From: Bufo bufo
Lineage: Eukaryota; Chordata; Amphibia; Anura; Bufonidae
Length of the DNA stretch: 64,000 nucleotides
Assembly: GCF_905171765.1 (NCBI RefSeq)
Contig: NC_053390.1
Span: forward strand, 591,815,793 to 591,879,792
Direction: 5' to 3'
Position 1 is the first letter of the stretch; the number at the start of each line of letters is the position of its first letter. The position numbers and the translations under genes were made by a program. The notes beneath the pieces were generated by a model. The model was not told the origin of the DNA. It saw only the letters and a program-made list of their open reading frames with translations, and made no database searches. This document shows positions 55,963-64,000 of this stretch, piece after piece.

Positions 55963-56122
55963 GAAGGATCTGGCGCGGGCTCCCCTTTTTGAAGTATGGC
56001 GTGCCACACTGCCACCACTGCCAGGTGCCCCCACCTCCCCACATATGAAGCCTGTGTGTGTGCATACATAAATAAATACAAATACTTACCTACTCTGCTC
56101 CGCTCCGGCTGTCTGTCAGTAC

Positions 56123-56134
56123 AATCCTGTCTTA
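56123..56134. repeat. left target duplication of the Penelope fragment (12 bp)
   Basis: AATCCTGTCTTA, matching AATCCTGTCATA at 57038-57049 in 11 of 12 positions. Confidence 0.65.
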
Positions 56135-56240
56135 CGTGCAACATAAGAAAATAATCCAGCAGCACTCACCAATCGACATTTTCATTTACTTTATTCACCA
56201 CCGGTCAAGAGCAGACATGATACAGTGCAACCAAACAAAC

Positions 56241-56290
56241 AGTAAGCGGCAACGGCCGTTTCGCACACAAAGTGTTTCCTCTGGCTACAG
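56241..56290 (-). ncRNA. hammerhead-like remnant
   Basis: Minus strand: CAGAGGA (56283-56277) in place of CTGAGGA, a stem-loop ACAC-TTT-GTGT, GAAA (56262-56259) and an 8-base palindrome ACGGCCGT as stem III. Stem I is weak. It looks like a decayed or divergent version. Confidence 0.35.
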
Positions 56291-56643
56291 CTCACAAGTC
56301 AAGCACACCTATCACCTTATATAGGTAAATGCACTAGGGGCGTATACCCACTACATCACTTCCCATCCATAACGCAGCTCAGGTGTGCAGCGTTGTTGCG
56401 ATCGCGCTCACCCACCTCCATCACACACGATCTAATTGAAAGTGTGTGCTGATCGCTAACTTGGTGGCGTGATTGCTAACTTACCGGATCACCATACACT
56501 GCGTATTGGTGGGTTTGATCCCCTGCCGTGCCATCCGCCCATCACTCTGTGATCAAGCAGTATAGTTACGTAAAAGACATCAGGACATACATCAGGTGAT
56601 ATTAAAAACAAAAATGAACATTGAGCAAATCCCTAGTAAATAA

Positions 56644-57037
56644 TTACAAAAATACGCTTAAATCTATTTTTTCATTTAGCCCAAGTGGGCCCATAGCATT
56701 GGACCGTAGGATCCACCTGCCTTCCCTTTTAAGAAGTTCACGATCCCTGTCCCCTCCCCTCTGAGGGTTTGGGACAACCTCCAGACCTGCAAACCGTATA
56801 ACTCTACTGTCTCCGCCGTGTACCGTGCGGACATGTTCTATTAATCGTGAGACTCCTTTACCTAAGGCAATTGATCCCACGTGTTCACGAAACCTTTCAA
56901 ATAGACAGCGTATGGTCTTACCAATATAAAACCTACCGCACACACATAGTACTAAATAAACAACAAAACGACTTCTACATGTTATCAATGTGTTCACTCT
57001 ATGATGTAAACCTCCAAACGAGACAGAGGACCCTTGT
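56644..57037 (-). pseudogene. Penelope GIY-YIG endonuclease, C-terminal fragment
   Basis: Open on the minus strand to a stop at 56644-56646. V-V-Y-L-V-L ... R-F-Y-I-G-K-T is the GIY-YIG motif, followed by F-E-R-F-R-E-H and G-D-R-D-R-E-L-L-K-R-E-G-R-W-I-L. The RT part is missing. The open frame extends right into host MITE sequence to 57306, but only the part left of 57038 is Penelope-derived. Confidence 0.85.
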
Positions 57038-57049
57038 AATCCTGTCATA
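57038..57049. repeat. right target duplication of the Penelope fragment (12 bp)
   Basis: AATCCTGTCATA; see 56123-56134. Confidence 0.65.
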
Positions 57050-57305
57050 CCCTCTGCGGTGCTGCGTGATCCCGCGAGACCTGTGACCTCAGCGCCGGGT
57101 CTCGCGCTGTCACAGCTGGTGGCGCGGCACCGGAGAGGGTATGGGTAGGTAGGTAGGTGGGTATGGTGGGTATAGCCGGCAGGCCGCACTGTAGGCATAA
57201 AAGTAAATTGCACAGAAAGGCCCTGATCCCGACTGGCTATTAAAAGCACTTGTGGGGCTGCGCCCCCCCCCATCCCGCCGGGCCTGGTCGTTACGATCGT
57301 TACCA

Positions 57306-57591
57306 TCTTTGTACTTCTGACACAGAAATATAATAATTAATCTGGCTGATAATTCTGGGGGTGACCTATAGTGATTTTTTTTGTGGGTGCAATGCACCAT
57401 TTTTGTACCCCTGACACAAAAATATAATAGTTAATCCATAACATATGCCCATTTTGGGTGTGAGATACACATGCACTTTATATGTGACAGGGAAATTAAT
57501 ATAGATAATCCGTCTGTTAGTTCGGTGGGTGACAAATACCCATTTTGGTGTGAGGTACACCTGCACTGCATATGTGACAGGGAAATTAATA
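57306..57591 (+). repeat. hAT-3 leader array, left part (~91-bp unit)
   Basis: Units with GTGACAGGGAAATTAATA and CTGTTAGTTCGGTGGGTGAC; continues at 59155 after the Tc1/mariner insertion. Confidence 0.8.
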
Positions 57592-59154
57592 CACTGCGTG
57601 CATAATTATTAGGCAAATGAGTATTTTGACCACATCATCCTCTTTATGCATGTTGTCTTACTCCAAGCTGTATAGGCTCGAAAGCCTACTCCCAATTAAG
57701 CATATTAGGTGATGTGCATCTCTGTAATGAGAAGGGGTGTGGTCTAATGACATCAACACCCTATATTAGGTGTGCATAATTATTAGGCAACTTCCTTTCC
57801 TTTGGCAAAATGGGTCAAAAGAAGGACTTGACAGGCTCAGAAAAGTCAAAAATAGTGAGATATCTTGCAGAGGGATGCAGCACTCTTAAAATTGCAAAGC
57901 TTCTGAAGCGTGATCATCGAACAATCAAGCGTTTCATTCAAAATAGTCAACAGGGTCGCAAGAAGCGTGTGGAAAAACCAAGGCGCAAAATAACTGCCCA
58001 TGAACTGAGAAAAGTCAAGCGTGCAGCTGCCAAGATGCCACTTGCCACCAGTTTGGCCATATTTCAGAGCTGCAACATCACTGGAGTGCCCAAAAGCACA
58101 AGGTGTGCAATACTCAGAGACATGGCCAAGGTAAGAAAGGCTGAAAGACGACCACCACTGAACAAGACACACAAGCTGAAACGTCAAGACTGGGCCAAGA
58201 AATATCTCAAGACTGATTTTTCTAAGGTTTTATGGACTGATGAAATGAGAGTGAGTCTTGATGGGCCAGATGGATGGGCCCGTGGCTGGATTGGTAAAGG
58301 GCAGAGAGCTCCAGTCCGACTCAGATGCCAGCAAGGTGGAGGTGGAGTACTGGTTTGGGCTGGTATCATCAAAGATGAGCTTGTGGGGCCTTTTCGGGTT
58401 GAGGATGGAGTCAAGCTCAACTCCCAGTCCTACTGCCAGTTTCTGGAAGACACCTTCTTCAAGCAGTGGTACAGGAAGAAGTCTGCATCCTTCAAGAAAA
58501 ACATGATTTTCATGCAGGACAATGCTCCATCACACGCGTCCAAGTACTCCACAGCGTGGCTGGCAAGAAAGGGTATAAAAGAAGAAAATCTAATGACATG
58601 GCCTCCTTGTTCACCTGATCTGAACCCCATTGAGAACCTGTGGTCCATCATCAAATGTGAGATTTACAAGGAGGGAAAACAGTACACCTCTCTGAACAGT
58701 GTCTGGGAGGCTGTGGTTGCTGCTGCACGCAATGTTGATGGTGAACAGATCAAAACACTGACAGAATCCATGGATGGCAGGCTTTTAAGTGTCCTTGCAA
58801 AGAAAGGTGGCTATATTGGTCACTGATTTGTTTTTGTTTTGTTTTTGAATGTCAGAAATGTATATTTGTGAATGTTGAGATGTTATATTGGTTTCACTGG
58901 TAAAAATAAATAATTGAAATGGGTATATATTTGTTTTTTGTTAAGTTGCCTAATAATTATGCACAGTAATAGTCACCTGCACACACAGATATCCCCCTAA
59001 AATAGCTAAAACTAAAAACAAACTAAAAACTACTTCCAAAAATATTCAGCTTTGATATTAATGAGTTTTTTGGGTTCATTGAGAACATGGTTGTTGTTCA
59101 ATAATAAAATGAATCCTCAAAAATACAACTTGCCTAATAATTCTGCACTCCCTG
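57592..59154 (+). mobile_element. Tc1/mariner element with intact transposase, 1563 bp, DD37E spacing
   Basis: Flanked by TA on both sides. The ends CACTGCGTGCATAATTATTA and TAATAATTCTGCACTCCCTG are imperfect inverted repeats (shared core AATTATTAGGCAA). A second internal TGCATAATTATTAGGCAA lies near 57771, a possible inner transposase site. Its insertion splits the 91-bp array of hAT-3, so it is younger than that element. Confidence 0.93.
57810..58826 (+). CDS. Tc1/mariner transposase, intact, 338 aa
   Basis: Family proteins cut the transposon at its inverted repeats and paste it at TA sites. The start ATG (after CCTTTGGCAAA) is the first in the frame; the frame is open for 338 codons to TGA, about the usual Tc1 length. 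Residues 1-50 form the first helix-turn-helix, residues about 60-110 the second, with a basic linker (K-P-R-R-K at 56-60) that may serve as nuclear signal. The catalytic triad is visible: D144 in L-W-T-D-E, D237 in M-Q-D-N-A-P-S-H and E275 in N-P-I-E-N-L-W. Thirty-seven residues lie between D237 and E275, against 34 in typical Tc1 proteins, which puts it in the DD37E group (a clade called TRT has been described in vertebrates). I see no stop, shift or missing catalytic residue. It is the best candidate in the window for a recently active gene. Confidence 0.95.
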   Translation: MGQKKDLTGSEKSKIVRYLAEGCSTLKIAKLLKRDHRTIKRFIQNSQQGRKKRVEKPRRKITAHELRKVKRAAAKMPLATSLAIFQSCNITGVPKSTRCAILRDMAKVRKAERRPPLNKTHKLKRQDWAKKYLKTDFSKVLWTDEMRVSLDGPDGWARGWIGKGQRAPVRLRCQQGGGGVLVWAGIIKDELVGPFRVEDGVKLNSQSYCQFLEDTFFKQWYRKKSASFKKNMIFMQDNAPSHASKYSTAWLARKGIKEENLMTWPPCSPDLNPIENLWSIIKCEIYKEGKQYTSLNSVWEAVVAAARNVDGEQIKTLTESMDGRLLSVLAKKGGYIGH

Positions 59155-59456
59155 TATAGTTAATCCATCTGTTAGTTCAGTGGGTGACATATACCTAGTT
59201 TTGGTGTGATATACACGTGCACTTTATATGTGACAGGGAAATTAATATAGTTAATCTGACTGTTAGTTCGGTGGGTGACATATACCCATTTTTGGTGTGA
59301 GATACACGTGCACTGCATATGTGACAGGGAAATTAATATAGTTAATCCGTCTGTTAGTTCGGTGGGTGACATATACCCATTTTTGGTGTGAGATACACCT
59401 GCACTGCATACATGACAGGGAAATTAATATAGTTAATCTGTGGGTGACCTTAAAGA
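59155..59456 (+). repeat. hAT-3 leader array, right part (~91-bp unit)
   Basis: TGTTAGTTC at 59170, 59261 and 59352 gives an exact 91-bp period. The array ends just before the first ATG. Confidence 0.88.
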
Positions 59457-59645
59457 ATGAGGAGAGCATCAAAAAAGGGATGTGGCTCTGGTCGTGGTGC
59501 TGCTGGTGCTGGTGGAGCTCCTGTTGCAGGGAGAGGACGTGGTCGATCTGTGCCAGCTACACACCCAAATGAAACACCTTCCTCAGGTGCACGTAGGCGA
59601 CAGGACGTTCAGCGTCATGTTGTAGGCCCGAATACCGGTGTATGA
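59457..59645 (+). CDS. short Gly/Arg-rich leader reading frame of hAT-3
   Basis: Sixty-two codons closed by TGA at 59643-59645, followed directly by ATG in the same frame (TGAATGGTGAGG). The peptide matches the hAT-1 leader at 8231-8413 almost residue for residue (A-G-R-G-R-G-R-S-V-P-A-T), including the stop position. A two-codon insertion (A-G repeat) is the main length change. Shared stop suggests it was present in the common ancestor of the two copies. Confidence 0.5.
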   Translation: MRRASKKGCGSGRGAAGAGGAPVAGRGRGRSVPATHPNETPSSGARRRQDVQRHVVGPNTGV

Positions 59646-62411
59646 ATGGTGAGGCCAGAACAAGTAGAGGCAGTAGTAGATTGGATGGCTGACAGTGCCT
59701 CCAGTTCCTTCACATTGTCTCCCACCCGGTCCCCTGCTGAAACCGCAGAGTTGGCACCGGCAGCCCATGGGTATCTGTCTTTCACCTCACCCCCTTGCAA
59801 ATCAGCTAAGCAGTCTGAGCCCCAAGTCATGCAGCAGTCTCTTATGTTTTTTGATGACTCTGCTGGTGGTGTTTACATTGGCCATCCAGTGATGCCCAAC
59901 CACTTATTTTTTAGGATGTGGACATGGGAGGACCACCGCAGCACGTATCTGATGATGATGATGATGAAACAAAGGTGCCAACTGCTGTGGCGTTCTGCCG
60001 TGTACAGACTGGCAAAGAGGGTAGGGGTGAAGGGAGGGCGGAAGATGATGTGGAGGATGATGAGGTCCTAGACGCAACATGGAATCAAGGTCAAGCGAGT
60101 GACGTGTGCAGTTCGGAGGAAGAGGTGGTGGTCACACAGCACCAGCCACACAGCTAAAGAGGGAGCAGGATGCAAAAGCAGAGTGGCCGGCCCACTGCAC
60201 CCAGGGACTGAGCACACCAAAGCCAGCTCCAAGAAGTTCCCTGGTGTGGCAGTTCTCCAGACAATGTGTTGACGACAAGACGCGAGTGGTTTGCATGCTG
60301 TGCAATCAGAGCCTGAAGCGTGGCATTAATGTTCTAAACCTGAGCACCACCTCCATGACCAGGCATCTAAATGCAAAGCATAAGCTGCAGTGGAGTACAC
60401 ACCTGAAAAACCACAAAAGGTCTCAGGTTCTTCCTGCTCCCTTTTCTGCTGCTATCTTGGCCTCTTCCTCCCCCTCTGGAGTGACAGTGGAACCTGCCAC
60501 CCCACAAACAGAGGATGTGGCAGAAACACCACCACCTTCTGGCAGACAAAATCAGTTGTGCACTGCGCAACACCATCTGTGGCAAGGTACACATAACTAT
60601 CGATACGTGGACCAGAAAGCTTGTGCAGAGACGTTAAATCTTCCAAACTTACACTGGGTAAATGCAGTGGCGGTTGGGCCTGAGGTGAATAGCAGTTTGG
60701 CGCATGTCCTACCACCACCGAAGATTGCAGGACATTTCTCGTTGCCTCCTGTTGCCTCCTCCTCCTACTCCACTTCCTCCTCTACCATCTCCTTATCTGG
60801 TCAGCGTAACACCTTAACTACCAACTTCAGCACAGCCAGGGGGAAACAACAGCAGACTGTTTTGAAACTCATCTAATTGGGGGAAAAAAAACCACACCGC
60901 GCAAGAGCTGTGGACGGGCATGGAACAACAGACCGATGAGTGGTTGGTGCCGCTGAGCCTAAAGACTGGCCTGGTGGTGTGTGTTACCAGGCGAAATCTC
61001 GTAGCAGCTCTGGGGCTATCCGGTTTGACGCACATCCCTTGCCTGGCGCACGTGCTGAATTTGGTGGTACAGAGGTTACTGAAAAATGGCCACGATATGT
61101 CAGAGCTTCTGCAGTAAGTGCGGGCCGTTTGTGCGCGCTTTCGGCATTCTCACCATGCTGTTGCTCGCCTGTCTGCACTGCAGCGTAACTTTGGCCTTCC
61201 CGCTCACTGCCTTATATGCGACGTACCCACAAGATGGAACTCCACCTTGCACATACTGGATAGACTGTACAAGCAGCAGCAGGCAATAGTGGAGTTTCAG
61301 CTGCAGCACGCACGGGTAAGTCACTCTGAGGAACAGCATCACTTCACTACCAATGAGTGGGCCTCTATGCCGGATGTGTGTTCCATGTTGCGCTGTTTCG
61401 AGTACTCCATCAACATGGCCAGTGCCTATTACGCAGTTCTTTAGCGTTACTGTCCCACTTGAAAAAACACTTTGGGCGATGATGGAAGAGGATGTGGCAC
61501 AGGAGAAAGAGAAGGAGGAAGAGGGATCATTTCCACGGTTATCAGGCCATATATTCACAAGTGGTTCGGATGGTGGGTTCTTGCACCAACAGAGGCCATG
61601 TACACAACTGTCCAGCCAGGGAACAGTTCTGCAGGATGAGGAGGATTAAGAGGAGGAGGAGGAAATGTGCTCACAGCAAGATGGCACCTAAAACAGCTTA
61701 TGGGCATCAATGGAGGACACAGACGATACACCTCCCACAGAGGACAGCTTGTTGTTGCCTCTGGGCAGCCTGGCACACATTAGCGACTACATGCTGCAGT
61801 GCCTGCGCAACGACCGCCGATTTGCCCACATTATAACCAGTGCTGATTAATGGTTGGCCACCCTGTGGATCCCCGCCACAGGAACAACAACATGCAGTAC
61901 TTAATTCCGTCACACTGCTGATGGCATTCACACATGACAGCAGGAGCTCAGTGGAAGCACAAGGTGAAGGCAGAGGAGGAGAAGGAGGAAGAAGTCGCAA
62001 ACGCAGCGGGGGCACCGCCAGCACCTCAGAAGGGAGGGTTAGCATGGCCGAAATGTGAAAAAGCTTTGTCAGCACACCACAACAACCAGCACCACCGGCT
62101 GATAAGGAATGTCTTTGCATTTCAACAACATGGTGGAGCAGCACGTGTGCACATGCCTACACATACTGACTAATGGGTCTGTCCCATTCAACTTCTGGGT
62201 CTCCAAATTGGGCTCATGGCCTGAGCTTGCCCTTTATGCCTTAGAGGTACTGGCCTGCCCTGCAGCAGGTGTATTTTCTGAAAGTGTATTTAGCATGGCG
62301 GGGGGGTAATCACAGACAACTGCATTAAAATGAACGTTCATTAAAATGAACGTTCATTAAAATGAACCAAGCATGGATCCCACAGGACTTGTCCGTACCT
62401 TGTGCTGAGTA
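59646..62411 (+). pseudogene. hAT-3 transposase relic
   Basis: Same domain order as hAT-1. An open stretch to 60071, then frame changes; the BED finger is preserved in 60240-60390 (C-M-L-C ... R-H-L-N-A-K-H). About 150-200 bp of the segment between BED and catalytic region present in hAT-1 is missing near 60540. I-T-I-D-T-W-T near 60595 holds the first catalytic Asp, L-A-H-V-L-N-L near 61037 the C/H motif. 61118-61444 is open (I-C-D-V-P-T-R-W-N-S-T). The hATC domain (62109-62400) is shifted and damaged: a 16-bp unit (CATTAAAATGAACGTT) is repeated near 62323-62366. The copy is dead, but BED and several blocks are better kept than in hAT-1. Confidence 0.88.
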
Positions 62412-62705
62412 GACAAGTATAACGGTTGCACCCAGCCATTGTTATACTCAGGACACACTTCTCTTTGCATTTTCTTTTCTCAATGTTTTGGGGTCTTCCC
62501 AAATTTATGTAAAAAAAAAAAAATATAAAAATATAAATAAAGTAAAAAAATAAAAACAAAAAAACAACAAAAACAGTATTGGCTACCTCCTCCTCCTCCA
62601 CCGCCACTTCCACCTCCACATCCACTACCTCCTCAACCTATTACTCCACTTTGACCTCCGCCTCCTAGTTCAAGATTATTATTTTTTATTATTTTTTCTA
62701 TTCTA
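62412..62705 (+). other. hAT-3 3' untranslated region
   Basis: CT-rich stretch CCTCCTCCTCCTCCACC near 62590 parallels the hAT-1 tail at 11605. An A-rich run lies at 62511-62575. Cut by the Tc1 element at 62706. Confidence 0.6.
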
Positions 62706-64000
62706 CACTTACCAAAAATATAAACGCAACACTTTTGGTTTTGCTCCCATTTTGCATGAGCTGAACTCAAAGATCTGAGACATGTTCTACATGCACAAAA
62801 GACCCATTACTCTCAAATATTGTTCACAAATCTGTCTAAATCTGTGTTAGTGAGCACTTTCTTCTTTGCCGAGATAATCCATCCCACCTCACAGGTGTGG
62901 CATATCAAGTTGCTGATTAGACAGTATGAATATTGCACAGGTGTGCCTTAGACTGCCCACAATAAAAGACCACTCTGAAATGTGCAGTTTGATCACACAG
63001 CACAATGCCACAGACGTCGTAACGTTTGAGGGAGTGTGCAATTGGCATGCTGACTGCAGAAATGTCTACCAGAGCTGTTGCCCGTGCAATAAATGTTGAT
63101 TTCTTTACCATAAACCATCTCCAAAGGTGTTTCTGAGAATTTGGCAGTACATTCAACCGGCCTCACAACTGCAGACTACGTGTTACCACACCAGCCCAGG
63201 ACCTCCACATACAGCATGTTCACCTCCATGATCGTCTGAGACCAGCCACCCGGACAGCTGCAGCAACAATCGGTTTGCATAACCAAAGAATTTCTACACA
63301 ACTGTCAAAAAACATCTCAGGGAAGCTCATCTGCATGCTCATCGTCCTCATCAGGGTCTGGACCTGACTTCAGTTTGTCGTCGTAACCAACTTGAGTGGG
63401 CAAATGCTCACAATCGATGGCGTCTGGCATGTTGGAGAGGCATTCTGTTCACGGATGAGTCCCGGTTTCCACTGTTCAGGGCAGATGGCAGACAGCGTGT
63501 GTGGCGTTATGTGGGTGAGCGGTTTGCTGACGTCAACATTATGGATCGAGTGGCCCATGGTGGCGGTGGGGTTATGGTATGGGCAGGCGTATGTTTTGGG
63601 CAACGAACACAGGTGCATTTTATTGATGGTATTTTGAATGCACAGAGATACCGTGATGAATCCTGAGGCCCATTGTTGTGCCATTCATCCACGACCATCA
63701 CCTCATGTTGCAACATGATAATGCACAGCCCCATATTGCAAGGATCTGTACACAATTCCTGGAAGCTGAAAACATTGCAGTACTTGCATGGCCAGCATAC
63801 TCACCGGACATGTCACCCATTGAGCATGTTTGGGATGCTCTGGATCGGCGTGTACGACTGCAACTTCGCACAGCTATTGAAGAGGAGTGGACCAACATTC
63901 CACAGGCCACAATCAACAACCTGATCAACTCTATGTGACAGAGATGTGTTGCACTGCGTGAGGCAAATGATTGCCACACCAGATACTGACTGGTTTTCTG
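62706..64000 (+). mobile_element. Tc1-like transposon (DD34E), right end beyond the window
   Basis: TA at 62704-62705, then CACTTACCAAAAATATAAAC and TTTTGGTTTTGCTCCCATTT, the terminal repeat of a widespread vertebrate Tc1 family. The transposase spans about 63010-63938. The right terminal repeat is not reached. Confidence 0.88.
63010..63938 (+). pseudogene. Tc1-like transposase relic (DD34E)
   Basis: N-terminal DNA-binding part is shifted and stopped early (TGA near 63028). The first catalytic region L-F-T-D-E-S-R-F lies near 63450, followed by G-G-G-V-M-V-W-A-G near 63565. The frame is lost at a TGA near 63666, then 63678-63938 holds H-D-N-A-Q-P-H and S-P-D-M-S-P-I-E-H with 34 residues between the second Asp and the Glu, the usual Tc1 spacing. 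Not functional. Confidence 0.85.

Larger units (their letters stand above)
56135..57037 (-). mobile_element. 5'-truncated Penelope-like element, third family
   Basis: Minus strand: GIY-YIG coding end and 3' tail only, bounded by a near-perfect 12-bp duplication. It sits inside the MITE. The tail has a hammerhead-like stretch at 56241-56290 and ends near GGTGAGTGCTGCTGGATT. Confidence 0.8.
55734..57305. mobile_element. GCGTAAC-type MITE in the hAT-3 leader, itself interrupted
   Basis: Left CAGTTGCGTAACTAGAG and the following TTCTATGGGCCCC match, inverted, the right end of the MITE at 35692-36600; right end GTTACGATCGTTAC matches its left end. Right border is approximate. It contains the minisatellite 55850-55962 and a Penelope insertion 56135-57037. 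Confidence 0.6.
50768..62705 (+). mobile_element. hAT-3 element with four direct insertions
   Basis: 5' terminus TAGTGTTGAGCGAACCCG at 50768, subterminal GTTCGG-rich region to 50883, leader from 55369 to 55733, tandem leader array at 57306-57591 and 59155-59456, then transposase sequence. The pieces are separated by a TTAA-type repeat (50884-55368), a MITE (55734-57305) and an intact Tc1/mariner (57592-59154). The right part is cut by another Tc1 element at 62706 and its 3' terminus lies outside the window. Confidence 0.75.

Noticed and set aside
56644..57306. Full 220-codon open frame as a single Penelope protein
   Set aside because: The N-terminal third lies beyond the insertion's target duplication, in MITE sequence, so it is an accidental fusion frame.

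Overview
The window looks like intergenic DNA from a large, transposon-rich vertebrate genome, most likely an anuran amphibian. This is inferred from the combination of elements: several hAT lineages, Penelope-like retroelements with hammerhead-type motifs and GIY-YIG endonucleases, a CR1-like LINE, a chromodomain Ty3/Gypsy element, several Tc1/mariner families and long TTAA-flanked repeats. No species can be named from the sequence alone. I see no convincing host exon, tRNA or rRNA. Only one protein-coding gene is clearly intact: a Tc1/mariner transposase at 57810-58826.

Layout. 1-4354: 3' two-thirds of a broken Ty3/Gypsy chromovirus with its 3' LTR. 4355-6035: a foldback repeat and a Penelope-type noncoding tail with a hammerhead-like motif. 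6036-13695: a decayed hAT element (hAT-1) with a tandem-repeat leader, interrupted by a 0.93 kb hammerhead-bearing insertion with a 14-bp target duplication, then a fused, internally deleted second hAT copy with its own 92-bp array. 13938-14736: TTAA-flanked foldback. 15996-20140: a second hAT lineage (hAT-2). 20320-22530: LTR-like fragment, minisatellite and foldback. 22530-32633: a long TTAA-type repeat split by a 7.3 kb head-to-head Penelope dimer (14-bp target duplication), which is itself split by a CR1-like LINE.

33548-39350: small MITEs, a Tc1 fragment and two further hAT relics. 39351-43574: another Penelope family with recognisable RT and GIY-YIG regions, interrupted by a 310-bp hAT-type MITE with a perfect 8-bp duplication. 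43575-50760: hAT and Tc1 fragments, an inverted-repeat element with a further hammerhead-like motif, several MITEs, and a GC-rich island (49540-50060) that is the only candidate for host regulatory or first-exon sequence. 50768 to the right end: one hAT element (hAT-3, close relative of hAT-1) carrying four separate insertions, two of which contain a further insertion.

How the parts relate. The genes are not a pathway; they are layers of mobile DNA. Target duplications and interrupted reading frames give a relative insertion order in several places. Two themes recur: (i) seven hammerhead-like motifs tied to Penelope-type sequence, most sharing one extra base at the foot of stem II; (ii) hAT relics that each carry their own tandem array before the transposase, and in several cases a short first reading frame (Gly/Arg-rich in three of them) closed by an early stop.
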